Origin: Hysterangium stoloniferum
Lineage: Eukaryota > Basidiomycota > Agaricomycetes > Hysterangiales > Hysterangiaceae
Direction of reading: 5' to 3'
Assembly: GCA_015178975.1 (NCBI GenBank)
Contig: WHVD01000005.1
Span: forward strand, 1,488,001-1,552,000
DNA length: 64,000 nucleotides
The notes under the pieces are model-generated. The model was not told the origin of the DNA. It made no database searches and saw only the letters and a list, made by a program, of their open reading frames with translations. The translations under genes were made by a program, and so were the position numbers. Position 1 is the first letter of the stretch; every line of letters starts with the position of its first letter. This document shows positions 33,206 to 44,360 of this stretch, piece after piece.

Positions 33206-36200
33206 CTCCCCCTGGCTCGGCGCACCCTCACAGAGTTGTAGTTCGACACAATGCTTGTGGAAGAGCACTCTGGCCAGTGGCTTTGTGAACATATCCGCGA
33301 GGTTGCTGCTAGATGGGATGTGGTGTACTTCAATATCTCCTCCCTCCACATGTTCCCGTATATAGTGATAGCGTATGTCGATGTGTTTGACACGTGTATT
33401 GTGCTTCGTGTTTTGGTCAGTAGGACTGCACCCGAGTTATCGTTATACAGGACAGCTGGTTTTTGTTGTGGGAACCCCACTTCGTCTATTGCTGAGTACA
33501 TCCATAGGATCTGTTTTATACCGCGCGCAAGGGCCATGTATTCCACTTCTGTCGTGGACAGGGCGACTGTCAGTTGATACTTTGAGCCCCAAGCAGTAGG
33601 TCCCCCTGCCTGTATGAACACATACCCAGAACATGACCGACGCGTGTCGATGTCGCCTGCGTAATCTGCATCGATGTATCCAATTGGGGTGAGGTTCTTG
33701 TGTGAACCCCCGTAAGTGATACTGTAATCGAGCGTCCCCTTGATGTAACGGAGGACGTGCGTTAATGCGTTCCAGTGTGCCTTTCCCAGGTTTGAGGTGA
33801 ATTTGCTAAGTGTTGATACGGCATAGGAAAGGTTTGGTCGTGTCGCTATTTGTGCGTACATAATCGACCCCAATAGTTCGCGGTAGGGTTTGTCTGAAAT
33901 GAAAACGTGGTCCTCAGTTGTTTGGGGGGCCTGTTCCTTGGTCAGCGTAATGCCGGGTGGTAACGGTGTTGTGCGCGAGTTTGATTCTAACATTCCGAAA
34001 CGTTCAAGGATGCATTCTAGGTATGCACGTTGCGAAATTCTAATGGTGCCTTGCGCCCTGTCTTGATCGATCTGTATCCCTAGTACGAGATTCGCGTCTC
34101 CTAGGTCTTTCATTTGGTATATCCATCCTAATTCTTCCTTTGCCCGCTCAGCCTCTTCCTTCGAGGACAATATCCCAGTTGTGTCATTGGTATAGGTACT
34201 TGTGATAGTGGTGTTGCCATTCGAGTGCCGAGAACGCACTGACGGATCAGCCTTTGAGCAGTAGTAGCCTAACTCACTCATTTCCTTATCCATTGTCCCC
34301 CACCAATTGTTTGCCCCATCCATCGTTCTATATAGTGTCTTTTCTAACCGTCCGACCTTCCCTTCCTCCTTCACTCCATCTGGTAATTCGATGTATGTAG
34401 TGGCTTGTGGAGTGGAATTGAGATACGCTGCGACGTAATCAATCTGCCATGCTTCCATATTGGTTGCAGCCACAATGGCTAAGTTCATCTGTAGTGATTC
34501 ATACCTTACGACCGAAGCGTATGTTTTGAAGAAGTCGATGCCAGGGATTTGTGTAAAGCCTTTGGCGATGAGACGTGCTTTGCGTGTGGCGAGTTCTCCA
34601 TTGCCATCATACTTGTTTGCGAAGGTCCACCGTGTTTTTATCAATCTGGCATCCTTGGGGCAATCCACTACTGTCCAGACCCCATGCTTCTTCATTACCT
34701 CTAGTTCTTTACCTATTGGCCCCCCCCATATGTCGGGGCGTGTCATCACCTCATGGTATGTGTTGGGAAGCCAGACATTTGTCGGTTCTGGGATCGTTTT
34801 GGTATCTGTAAGGAAAGCTCTGGCGTGGTCACTGTCAGTGACGCATGTCTCGTCGTCTGCCCATGCCTCGCTGGCGGCCCTCGCATCCTGTATATTGTTC
34901 TCCGAGGCTATGGAGTCCTGGAGTGCTTTTGTTGGTATAGGGATGCGCAATGAGCGGCGTGGTGTAGGTGCCGTGACCATTGGTTTGGGAGTGGGCATAG
35001 GCGTGTTAGTCGGTGCTGCGTGGTCGTGAGCTGGTGCATTGTCAGCGTTACTTGCCTCCCCCTCACTTGGAGCGTCATTCAGCATCTTGTGAGTGTGAGC
35101 TTTTTCAAAGATTACATCACGTGAGCGAAAGATGCGCCGGGTTTCTGGGTCATAAATTTGGTAAGCGTCATGACCAAAATAGCCTATATGGATCCCCTTA
35201 ATCGACCGTGGGTCCAGTTTGCTCAGCCCACCTCCAGCTTCGACCGGTATCTTAGCATAGGCGGTGCAGCCGAGTGGTCGTAAGTGTGAGATGTCGGGTT
35301 TCTTCCCATACCACAGTTAGAAAGGCGTTGTGTCGGGGTGTCTAGCGGTGGGGATGAAGTTCATCACGTATACGATTGCCGCCGCGATTTCACACCATAG
35401 CGATGGTGGGAGGCTGTTTTTATATAGGCAAATGTGAACCCTTTCGATGATAGTGCGGTGGCACCGTTGACAACACCATTTGATGAAGAGGAGTAAGTGG
35501 TCGTCATCTCGTGTACAATGCCTTGTTCGTTGAGATATGTGGTCCACAAGGTATTGGTAAATTCGGTGCCTTCATCTGTGCGTATGGTGCGTAATTTTAT
35601 CCCTGTCTGACACTCAGTTAGTGTGGCATAATTTTTGAATGCAGATAACGTCGCCTCGGCTGCTTTTGTTGACAGGAAGAAAACTTCGTGATGGTTGCTA
35701 TATCCATCAACACAGGGCATCATATAGCTTCTGCCACCAGCTGATTGTACTCGGGATGGCCCCCACAGGTCAATATAGGTGCGTTCCCCGATCACCGTCT
35801 CTCGTTCATCATTAATATGGAATGGGCGACGCGTGTGCTTCCCCATCACACACCCTTCGCATATCCCCGGTCGAGTATCATGGGTGGTTACTTCCATTCC
35901 TTGGACGATATCACGTTTGGTCATCTGTTCAACAGTGTCATAGCTAACATGACCGAGGCGTTGATGCCAAGTGTCAATGTCAGTTGGCCGGTTGTGGGAT
36001 TTGGCGGCAAGGGCGCTCGCATTGGTGTCAATTGCCATTGTCGGGTGTGTGGTCGCAATGGGTGGAGATATGGTACTTGGGATAGGGCCGGTTGGTGGTA
36101 GGATTTCAATCCTATACATTGTCCCTTCTCCCTTCCCGTACATGAATGGCCGTCCAGCTGGATTGATAAACGTTACCCCCTTTCCCCCGAAAGTTGCGTA

Positions 36201-37415
36201 GCAACCGTTGTCGTCGAGTTTCCCTATGGACACGAGATTGTGGGAAAGAGTTGGGCAATGGAGTGCATCCCTGAAGGTGAGATTGATGACACGTCCATTG
36301 TATACACAGCATTTATTGACTGTCCCTCTTCCGAGTATCTGGAAGGTGCTACCACTATTTGCTGTGGACCCGTGCTTCCCTGTATATGATTCGTACGATG
36401 AAAAATTGTCTATATTCACGAAGAAATGGTCGCTCGCTGCTGAATCTGCATAGGTGGCGATACTCGATGTTGCTGGTTCCGCCTGCGTCATGAGGGCATA
36501 GAATTCCCCAGACCTGGATGTGAAAGGGGTGGATGGTACGATTGCCACATTCGCCGTTGGTTTCGATTGTGCCTCACTTGGCGATTTCTGTTGTTGTGAG
36601 CCTTGGTTTCCACTGGTTGCAACCCCCTTTTTCCTCCACCAATCTGGATACTGACCTTCCATTCCTCCCCCAGACTTGAAGCACTTGTCGATGGTATGCC
36701 CCACGTGTTTGCAATTCGGGTTGGAGCAGATGTCAGTGGATCGGTTGTGTCTGGTTGTCGCGAGGGCTTGTGACGATTGTGGTATTTGCTTTCTGTGCCA
36801 AGCGAGTGTCATGTCGTATAGGGTAAGATTCGCAATCACTTCCTGTGAGGTTTTCAGTGAGAAAAGGGTCCCAATGACTATATCCCATTCCTTTGGCATT
36901 GAGGCAATCACGATTATGCGGAAAGTTGTGTCGTCCATTCTTCCCCCTTGTGCATTGACTTTTGCCCATCCTTCCCGTAGCCGTGCAAAATGGGCTAGGA
37001 TATCTGTGCCTTCAATGTGTTTGATTGCGTGAAGCGCATTGTCGGCATTTAGCAAGCCTATATCAGACGTTGTGCTATGGATTTTCTTCAATGCGGACCA
37101 TGCTTCGTGTGCGATATCTGTGGGTTGGATGCCATGACCGACAGGATTTTTAACATTTAAATCGATCATCGCTTTTGCGTAAGCATTGCATTGCTCCCAC
37201 TCCTCGGGTGACAGGTTCTTGGATCCCCAGTAGCTCGTTGGTGTGTGGGCTGTGTTAGTGGCGGTGGGGGAAGGATTCTGTATTGTTCCATCCAGGTACC
37301 CTTGGACGCCTCGTGCGCCAGCGGCGGACCAAATGGTATTGTGCCATGTAAGCCAACTCTGTCTGTCAAAATGCTCTTCTGATGGGAGCATGAATAGGGC
37401 CGGCTGTGTGGACAT
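33206..37415 (-). pseudogene. Copia gag-pol polyprotein, inactivated
   Basis: From MSTQPALFMLPSEEHF (37415) come a UBN2-type gag, a zinc knuckle CSNPNCKHVGHTIDKC, the protease site YADSAASDHF, the integrase H..H..C..C finger (WHQRLGHVS...CEGCVMGKH) and catalytic aspartates (IDLWGP, RTDEGTEF). At about 35468 the frame shifts exactly at the third catalytic residue of the integrase core; downstream homology goes on in another frame (CHRTIIERVH). A TAA stop follows at 35317-35319. Frame is open again to the reverse transcriptase and RNase H (YIDADYAGDIDTRRSCSGYV, ALSTTEVEYMALA). The RT active site reads YTND where YxDD is expected (Asn codon 34186-34188). The extreme C-terminus is also shifted. 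The element cannot move autonomously. Confidence 0.92.
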
Positions 37416-37577
37416 TTTTTTTTAAATCGCGTGGGAGGTCAAGTTCGGGGTTCGGGGTTCAGGGTCAGTCAGGTTCAGGTTCAGTAAGTTCTGTTGGTTT
37501 CTGGTGCGACGATGGTTTCTCAATAACGCTGTATACGTCGGCTTTCAGTTCGAGTTCAGATTGGTTCAGCAACGTGG

Positions 37578-37593
37578 GTCGGGGCCCATAACC
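37578..37593 (-). other. Copia primer-binding site (half initiator-tRNA type)
   Basis: Directly inside the 5' LTR the minus strand reads GGTTATGGGCCC. This complements the anticodon stem-loop of initiator tRNA-Met, not its 3' end, as in Drosophila copia (recalled). The copia LTR at 56980-57314 is followed by a near-identical GGTTATTGGCCC. Confidence 0.78.
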
Positions 37594-37943
37594 TATAACA
37601 AATATACTCAGTCAACACGTAAAGGGTGATTCGACTATATTTGTTACCTATAACAAATATACTATGGAATGCTTTTGTTAAGCTATTATGGCTACAATCA
37701 AGAAGATAATAACGTACCTCAGTCGACACGTAAAGGGTGATTCGACTGAGGTATGGATGTGTAACTGTCGTAGTTAAATATTCTTTGGTTGACGTACGAC
37801 ATACGTGTTCTAAGGTATGGTATGGCTTGGCACTGTCGTATAAGCTTGATACGGGATGGGACAGTGTTATTTTGTAGCATTGCATTAGTTTAAACTTAAG
37901 TTTGGGTGTAACGTAAGCTTGGGCGCACGAGCCTATTTCAACA
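37594..37943 (-). repeat. 5' LTR of the copia element
   Basis: 350 bp, pair of 32872-33205. Contains two copies of a CACCCTTTACGTGT(C/T)GACT motif near the 3' end, a short internal repeat present in both LTRs. Confidence 0.93.
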
Positions 37944-37948
37944 CAAGA

Positions 37949-38224
37949 GGTGTTTGATAGTATCCGGCAGCCGTAAGTCGTAATGTCACTCCATGTTCGT
38001 TATCCATTTATCTGCGGTCCGCTTGATTTTTTTGCACCATTGGCAAGTCACCCATTTTTATTGTTGTATATTCTATTAACTATTTATTGTAGACATCAAT
38101 TGTGTACATTTGCACACCATTATCCCCCTTCCTCTAACATCGATATCGGTGAAGTGTGGGGTGTAAGTAGCGGCTTGGTGATGATAGTTGGTTTTATAAG
38201 GTTCAATAATCTGTCACTGACGTA
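37949..38224. other. Flank right of the copia element
   Basis: It does not continue the truncated F-box gene, showing that the pre-insertion site was already rearranged. Confidence 0.5.
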
Positions 38225-39241
38225 GAGAAGCCTTGCGCCAGGTATATGAGAGCTGTGGGTCAAGATAAAGGTTCAATGTCCCAACCATCCCAGTAAGCTG
38301 TCCTTGAAAGAGAACATCAATTTTCTTATCTTTGCTCTTCACAGTCAGTGCTGCACAGGCTTGCCGAAGCTTTGTAAGTCCTTGTAATTTAATTGATCTA
38401 GTATGATATCAGATTCTGTGGATAGAGTGTTGTCCCCAGGTTTTTGGCCTTCTCGTATTGCCTGAAGGAGCTCTTCAACCTTTTCATGAGCTTTGGAAGG
38501 TGGATATATTTCAGTGTTAACCTGTCTTTCAATTTCTTCAATTGACTAATAATATTTGGTCAGTAGAACAATAACCACAGCAGTCCATAAGATCAAGCTC
38601 ACTGAGTCGCTTTTTCCAGCAGATATGTTCTCTTGATCTTTGTCAAGGGTGGCCATTTCCACATCTGACTCAGAATTCTGCCCCCTAGCAACCTCATTAA
38701 CCTCACTCTCTGCAGCATTGGCTTTTGCAAACCATGTCCTAATGGAAAGGTAACCTTGCTTCTCTAGGTCCTTTCCAATCTGTTTATGCCTTCATTTTGT
38801 TCGTGTAGAGTTTTTGAGATATTTCTTTGGTCGCCTGTTTTCCTTTAACCTCTCATCTTCAGCCTCAACTGCTATCCTCTGTGCCTCAGCAAGTATCCTT
38901 GAGAACTGTTCCAGGTCAGAGAGTTCTTGAATCTCTGGGTAATTATCTCTAGGATTTTCATCATTTTCATCATCCGAGTCCAAATCATGAGCAAGATCTA
39001 GTAGAGGTTCTTCCTCAAAGTCATCAAGAAAGCCTACCAAGGTGAGAGATCCATCTTCTTCATCCACAATAAATGCTTCCTCATACATCCTTTCATTGCT
39101 TTGATCTAGATTGAGAGAAACTGGTTTGCAATTGAAGTCATCATCATCTGGGACATCCTTGATTGTCACTGAGGGCTTTTGTTGTGCCTTGGATCCAAGG
39201 TTTTTGATGTGAGATTGTGCAGCTTTAGACTTCTAAGGCAT
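38225..39241 (-). pseudogene. Relic of a DDE-type transposon protein common in Agaricomycetes
   Basis: Starting at the ATG at 39241 the frame reads MP, then an in-frame TAG, then KSKAAQSHIKNLG. It continues as an acidic, Asp/Glu-rich region (39169-38900), an AEAQRIAVEAEDERLKENRR helix, RPKKYLKNSTRTK, another stop, and degraded pieces such as LEKQGYLSIRTWF. Near 38300, MVGTLNLYLDPQLSYTW is read in a third frame. The order and motifs match the N-terminal half of a large protein family usually annotated with a DDE-1 domain in basidiomycetes (recalled). The catalytic half is absent. Multiple stops and frame changes make it a pseudogene. Confidence 0.6.
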
Positions 39242-39920
39242 GGTAGTAGAACTGTGCAACCACGCATTTGCCACTGTGTTGCTTATGTAATGTGGCCTGT
39301 GATTAAGTGCACAGCTTACTGCACAAGTACATGTGCAGCTATACCCTCTTTTTCTTAGGAGTATTTTTATGTAAGTAAGATAAGTACATATATTTGAATT
39401 TAATACAGTTTTCTTTCCCAATTTTAGGCCCTTAAAACAAGGCTGCCCAATATATCATGTGAAGATTATGTAAGCGGCCAATACTGACACTTGCGAAATT
39501 TTGAAAATCTCAGAATCACATGGAAACAAGTTTTTAAGCATTCAGAGACTCAAAAAAAAAGTTAAAATTTGTAAGTCCTACTACTTGGCAAGGGTGAATT
39601 ATTTTTCAAGTTTTAAACCTGAGAACTGGAGGAATAGATCCCAACTCCACTTCCCTGGGCTTTAATTACAGATTATCTATGTTGTGGAAGCACAGAAAGG
39701 AGTGCGAGTAGGTCACTTTTTTGCTTACATAAACAGGTGCTGAACTAAAGTGACACCTACCTTACTACTAGGTGCTTATCTAAGCACCTACATATACAGT
39801 AGTTATCTAAGGTAACTCACTCAATACTGCACCTACAGTGCTGGGAAAAATACTACAAATATCAGAAAAATATGGAGATCATAATAGACTATGTTAGAGC
39901 TGTAGTATCATACTCTAACA
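39242..39920. other. Insert between the DDE relic and the right duplication block
   Basis: No gene. It ends exactly where homology to the left F-box block begins (ATTGGATACTG at 39921). A stretch near 39835 (CTACAGTGCTGGGAAAAATA) resembles a DNA-transposon terminal repeat and may be the outer end of the relic to its left; I found no partner. Confidence 0.4.
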
Positions 39921-42257
39921 ATTGGATACTGAATGCTGTGGGATGTGACGTGTGCATGCTGGCTGCCACTTTTAATTTACTTGGCATAGCCTGAGGGCAA
40001 CCCTGACCTTACTTTGCACTACACAGTTGAATTGTTGAGTCATATCCTTATATCTACTCATATTCAACAATTTCAACGGCGTAACTACATCAGGATGTTT
40101 CATCTGGCACGAATCTGGACTCGGAGGCGTCCACTATTAATGTGCATTCCCGACCGTCAACTGGCCGCCGCTCAAAGGCTGCCTGCAGAGATAATATCGT
40201 ACATTATCATTCTCGTGTTGGACGCCACGGACGTACCTAATATCAACAGAAAGGCGACCAAGTGGTTCGGCATTGCTCGCGTGTGCTCTCAGTGGTATCT
40301 CCCAGCTATGAATGAGTTATATGTAGCCGTTGCGCCATCGAGTACAAGGGGATGCAGACTTCTCCTCCGAACGCTTGCTGCCAAACCAGGGTTGGGATAT
40401 TTAATTAAATCATTGACTTTCCCTGCGGACAGCACATTGTTCAGGAACACTTTTACTACTACTCGGATGCTCCCCCTGTTGCGGCCAAGCCTCATTCAAC
40501 AACTCGTATCCATGTGTCCCACGCTCATTCATTTGCATCTCTGTATTGAGCGTCATAACCGTTGGTGGAGAGACAGTAACTTCTTTCTCCAGAACTATCC
40601 TGACCCATCCCAATTGCAAGGAATTACGAGTTTACAAATATCCATTTTCGGTCCGGGCGGGGAAAGCCGGGGGGAGATACGCGATGTAATTAGATGGATT
40701 AAAACCAATCCCGTACTTCATGGAATCGGCCTCGCGATTATGAGTGATATTTTCAGAAGTTATCGCGAAAACTTATGGCCGGAGATACCCAGTGTACAAT
40801 GCCTGCAACTCAGTCATATTACGTGGTACATCTATCATAAGTATGGTGCTAAGGCCTTCTGGGCCTACGTCCCCCGCCACCATAGGATTCCATCTGTGGT
40901 TTGGTCTTCAACTCACATTGAATCGACCAATATACTTTTTTTTTCAGAAGTATTCGAAAACAACAGGGAAGGCCCAGAGAGCTTTGAATGTTATCTCACT
41001 TCGGCCCTTGTAATAGCCAAATCTATGGCTCCAACGGTAGAAAAACTTACCATCGTTTTTCCATCCATGGTCCTCAGAGAAGATGAGCAACATCAGTTCC
41101 ATACATGGGATGAACAGGATCTGAGATACATGGTCTCTCTCAAAACTCTTCATCTCAGTAATTGTCTAATTCAGCGGAAATTATTACTGGCCCCTCCCCC
41201 GCTCCTGCATACGTTAATCATTTCCGTTGACGGGGGTAGATATGTTAATCATCTCTCTCGGACTGTTGTTGACATAGATCTTATCTTCTCAAACCTACCT
41301 CTGAGGCTGAAAACTCTCATCTTTCACGTTGAGAAACGAAGCATAGAAGAAGGTTGGGACTTTCTCGCTCGACGATCCAAATACAGGCTCGACCCTCGTG
41401 ACGCGGGTATTGATGTCTCTTCTGTGTCGTTTCGACGTCAGATATGCAACCTAGCGAAGGCACATGGTATTGTCGTTCAAGTTGAACTAGAATAACGGTG
41501 CGTGGTTCTGGTTCCCTCGAGTTTTTAGTACACTCACTGGCAGTATCTAACCTAGTATAATAGTCCAGAAATCGCTGCTATGTTTCAAAACAGAGAACAT
41601 GTGAAAACATAGTAGTCGGTTGATAACAAATGGACATGCCTTTCCTGCCAGAGCTAATAGTATGCATCCATATATATCATACAAGTGTCTATAAAGTTAT
41701 CTAAGTAATACAAAAATTACAAACAATGTTTGAATAGGGTATCATATATATAATTACAGGCTGAAATTAGTACCACAACACCAATCAATCTCCTCCAGTG
41801 GCTTTTATGCTGAACATTTATTCAAAATGTCCACCAACACCGGCAAAATGCATTGTTATGCGCTTCCAAATAGAAAATGTATTGATTGGACCGTACTAAG
41901 TACTGTGGGATAAAACACATGGCAACAAATACTAGTACACTGCTTTTTACGCCAAACTCAGTGCAACCTTTGCATCACAAAGTTGAATTGTTGAGTTATA
42001 TCCTTATATTCCTCGTCATAGTCTTCAACTCTTCTGATACCAAATTCAGTTTAACGGTGAATACTATATCAGGATGTTTCCTCTGCCACAAATTTGGAGA
42101 CGTCCAAGGAGCATTCAAATGGTCGACCATCAACTGGCTGCCGCTCAAAGGCTGCCCGCAGAGGTAATATCATACATTATCGTTCTCGTGTTGGATGTAC
42201 CAGATGTACCGGACATGGACAGAAAAGCGACCAAGTGGTTCGACATTGCTCGCGTGT
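39921..42257 (+). repeat. Segmental duplication block, right copy
   Basis: Counterpart of 30335-32850. It holds F-box protein 3 complete, the shared ~430-bp spacer and the start of F-box protein 4. The spacing of the two ATGs is 1979 bp here and 2160 bp in the left block; the left block carries an extra ~100-bp stretch around 32390-32550. Confidence 0.9.
40095..41495 (+). CDS. F-box protein 3
   Basis: 466 codons, intronless, start MFHLARIW; same length as F-box protein 2 and colinear without gaps. The F-box region is almost unchanged (AAAQRLPAEIISYIIILVLD, KWFGIARVCSQWYLPAMNELY). Differences concentrate in the middle of the protein (for example GGESRGEIRDVIRWIKTNPV against GSGSLREMRHVMRWIQTNSV), the part expected to contact a substrate. 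The upstream frame extends to 40014 but the ATG shared by all paralogues is preferred. Likely an SCF adaptor with unknown target. Confidence 0.78.
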   Translation: MFHLARIWTRRRPLLMCIPDRQLAAAQRLPAEIISYIIILVLDATDVPNINRKATKWFGIARVCSQWYLPAMNELYVAVAPSSTRGCRLLLRTLAAKPGLGYLIKSLTFPADSTLFRNTFTTTRMLPLLRPSLIQQLVSMCPTLIHLHLCIERHNRWWRDSNFFLQNYPDPSQLQGITSLQISIFGPGGESRGEIRDVIRWIKTNPVLHGIGLAIMSDIFRSYRENLWPEIPSVQCLQLSHITWYIYHKYGAKAFWAYVPRHHRIPSVVWSSTHIESTNILFFSEVFENNREGPESFECYLTSALVIAKSMAPTVEKLTIVFPSMVLREDEQHQFHTWDEQDLRYMVSLKTLHLSNCLIQRKLLLAPPPLLHTLIISVDGGRYVNHLSRTVVDIDLIFSNLPLRLKTLIFHVEKRSIEEGWDFLARRSKYRLDPRDAGIDVSSVSFRRQICNLAKAHGIVVQVELE

Positions 42258-43486
42258 GCTCTCAGTGGTATCTCCCATCTATGAACGAGTTATATATAGC
42301 TGTTGCCCCATCGAGTACAAGGGCCTGCAAGCTTCTCCTCCGAACGCTTGTTGCCACACCAAAGCTTGGAAATGTAATCAAGTCATTGACTTTCCCTGAG
42401 GACAGCACATTATGCAAGAATAACTTTACTGCTCGGATTCTCCCCTTGTTACGACCGAGCCTCATTCAACAACTCGTATCCATGTGTCCCAATCTTACTG
42501 ATATGCACCTCCGTATTGAAGGTGGTAACCATCGGTGGAGGGGCCGTAACTTCTTTCTTGAAAATTATCCTGGCCCACCCCAATTGCAAGGAGTAGCGAG
42601 TTTACAGATCTCCGGTTTCGGTCCAGTGTTTTGGTATCCAGGCAGAGTAAATCAAATCCACGACGCAGATATATGGCTTAAAACCATCCCCGTACTTCAC
42701 ATAACTCGTTTGATTCTGTCAGATATCGTGCTAAATCATGGCCATTCAGCATGGCCAGAGATGCCCAACTTACAATACTTTCGACTCAATCACGTATGGT
42801 ACTACGAACGCCGCCGTAACCCTAGTGTCATGCCAATGGGCTGTATGTCTCGCGGCCACCGTAGAGCTCCGTCTGTAGTTCGGTCCTTCACTCGAAGTGA
42901 ATCGATCAAGACACTGTATTTCTCAGCAGCATTCAAAACCATTATGGATGGAGAGAGCTTTGAACGCTATTTCATTTCGGTTAATGGAATAGCCCAAGTT
43001 ATGGCGCCAACGGTAGAAAATCTGACCGTTATTTTTCCATCAATGGTCCTCAGAGAAGATGAGCAACAACAGTTCCATACATGGGATGAACAGGATCTGA
43101 GATACATGGTCTCTCTCAAAACTCTTCATCTCAATAATTGTCTAATTCAGTGGAAACTATTATTAGCCCCTCCCCCACTCTTGCATACGTTTATTATTAC
43201 CGTTCACGAGGGTAGATATGCTAATAATCCCTCTCGGACTGTTGTTGACATAAATCTTATCTTCTCAAACCTACCTCTGAGGCTGAAAACTCTCGTCTTT
43301 CGTGTTGAGGGACGAACCATAAAGGAAGGCTGGGATTTTCTTGCTCGGCAATCCAAATACAGGTTCGACCCTTGTGACGCGGGCATTGATGTCTCCCCTG
43401 TGTCCTTTCGGCATCAGATAGACAGCCTAGCGGATTTGCATGGTATTGAAGTTCGCGTTGAACTGCAACGGAATAATAGTGTGTGA
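42074..43486 (+). CDS. F-box protein 4
   Basis: 470 codons, intronless, start MFPLPQIW. It shares the F-box (AAAQRLPAEVISYIIVLVLD, KWFDIARVCSQWYLPSMNELY) and the C-terminal third with proteins 2 and 3 but is clearly more diverged in the centre (GFGPVFWYPGRVNQIHDADI; RSFTRSESIKTLYFSAAF). It ends VRVELQRNNSV, slightly longer than its paralogues. It represents the second, older member of the duplicated pair; its partner in the left block is the truncated copy at 32668. Confidence 0.78.
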   Translation: MFPLPQIWRRPRSIQMVDHQLAAAQRLPAEVISYIIVLVLDVPDVPDMDRKATKWFDIARVCSQWYLPSMNELYIAVAPSSTRACKLLLRTLVATPKLGNVIKSLTFPEDSTLCKNNFTARILPLLRPSLIQQLVSMCPNLTDMHLRIEGGNHRWRGRNFFLENYPGPPQLQGVASLQISGFGPVFWYPGRVNQIHDADIWLKTIPVLHITRLILSDIVLNHGHSAWPEMPNLQYFRLNHVWYYERRRNPSVMPMGCMSRGHRRAPSVVRSFTRSESIKTLYFSAAFKTIMDGESFERYFISVNGIAQVMAPTVENLTVIFPSMVLREDEQQQFHTWDEQDLRYMVSLKTLHLNNCLIQWKLLLAPPPLLHTFIITVHEGRYANNPSRTVVDINLIFSNLPLRLKTLVFRVEGRTIKEGWDFLARQSKYRFDPCDAGIDVSPVSFRHQIDSLADLHGIEVRVELQRNNSV

Positions 43487-43985
43487 TTCTGGCTATTTTG
43501 GGTTTTTGGTGCACTCAGTACCTAACCTCTAGATTGTTGTTAGAATTACCCAGAGAAGTCACAGGTATCTTTCGAAACTGAGAATATGTAAAGACGTTGG
43601 CCGGTTGACTACAATATGGGCACACCTTTCCTATCATGATCTAATGCATTATACATCTATCTGCGTCATAAAGTGTCTGTAAAGTTGTCTAAATAGTGTG
43701 AAAATTTGCAAATAATGTTTAGCCATGGTATCATATACATGATTACAACTTAAAATTAGGTACCAGAACACCAATCAGGTTCTTCAGAGTGATATTCATG
43801 CCGAACATCTACTTAGAACCCACCACCAATACCGAGGAGATATTTGCTATACGTTTCGGAATAGGCAATGCATTGATGGGACCATACTAAGTTCTGTAGT
43901 ATATCACCAGTAGTCCACTGCTTTCAAAGGTCAACAATTTGGCACAGTGCAATCCGACTTTGCATCACATAGTCGAATTGTTGAA
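43487..43985. other. Spacer of the F-box array
   Basis: Diverged copy of the spacer that follows F-box 2 and 3 (shared GTCATAAAGTGTCT, ACACCAATCAGG, GAACATCTACTTAGA). No gene. Confidence 0.6.
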
Positions 43986-44029
43986 TGCCAATCATGTTTC
44001 CGTGAACTACCAGGCCGAACATTTGTTGT

Positions 44030-44360
44030 CTAATGCAACAAACACATCAACCAATTTCTTGAGGACAAATTAACGAAGACATCATTGCGGTCAATATTAT
44101 TGCTACAGATGACCTTATGCTGTCTCCATCGTTTGACCTGTTTCATCTCGAAGAGATATACCTCCCGACTGACACCTGTGTGCCCACAACCTTAACTGCA
44201 GTGGCCGTTTTTCAATTTCTTCTCAGTCGGGCTTCATGGATTATTTGATACAAAAGCTCAGGACCTTTGTGATACTCATTTACAATGTCCTGCAAATGAG
44301 TTCTGATGGTCATAAGCTGAAGATAATGGTAGATAGCTATCTAACTCATAATTTATTGTG
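44030..44360 (-). pseudogene. Broken copy of F-box protein 1
   Basis: 44045-44220 matches the 3' end of F-box protein 1 and its flank (25830-26010). 44230-44350 matches its 5' end (27170-27290; ATTATTTGATACAAAAGCTC is shared). The central ~1.1 kb, including most of the protein, is deleted. Homology goes on to the right as far as about 44700, showing that a segment carrying gene and upstream region was copied and then shrank. Confidence 0.82.

Larger units (their letters stand above)
32872..37943 (-). mobile_element. Ty1/copia retrotransposon with CAAGA duplication
   Basis: A 5072-bp element in minus orientation. LTRs lie at 37594-37943 (5', 350 bp) and 32872-33205 (3', 334 bp); both start TGTTGAAATAGG and end ...TTTGTTATA on the minus strand. 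CAAGA is duplicated outside (32867-32871, 37944-37948). A primer-binding site follows the 5' LTR and a polypurine tract (AGGGGGAG, 33206-33213) precedes the 3' LTR. The LTRs differ at about seven transitions and one 16-bp indel, so the insertion is fairly recent. The coding region is nearly complete but broken. Confidence 0.95.

Noticed and set aside
34460..35029. 189-codon plus-strand frame over the copia pol
   Set aside because: Antisense shadow of the RT coding frame; no motif.
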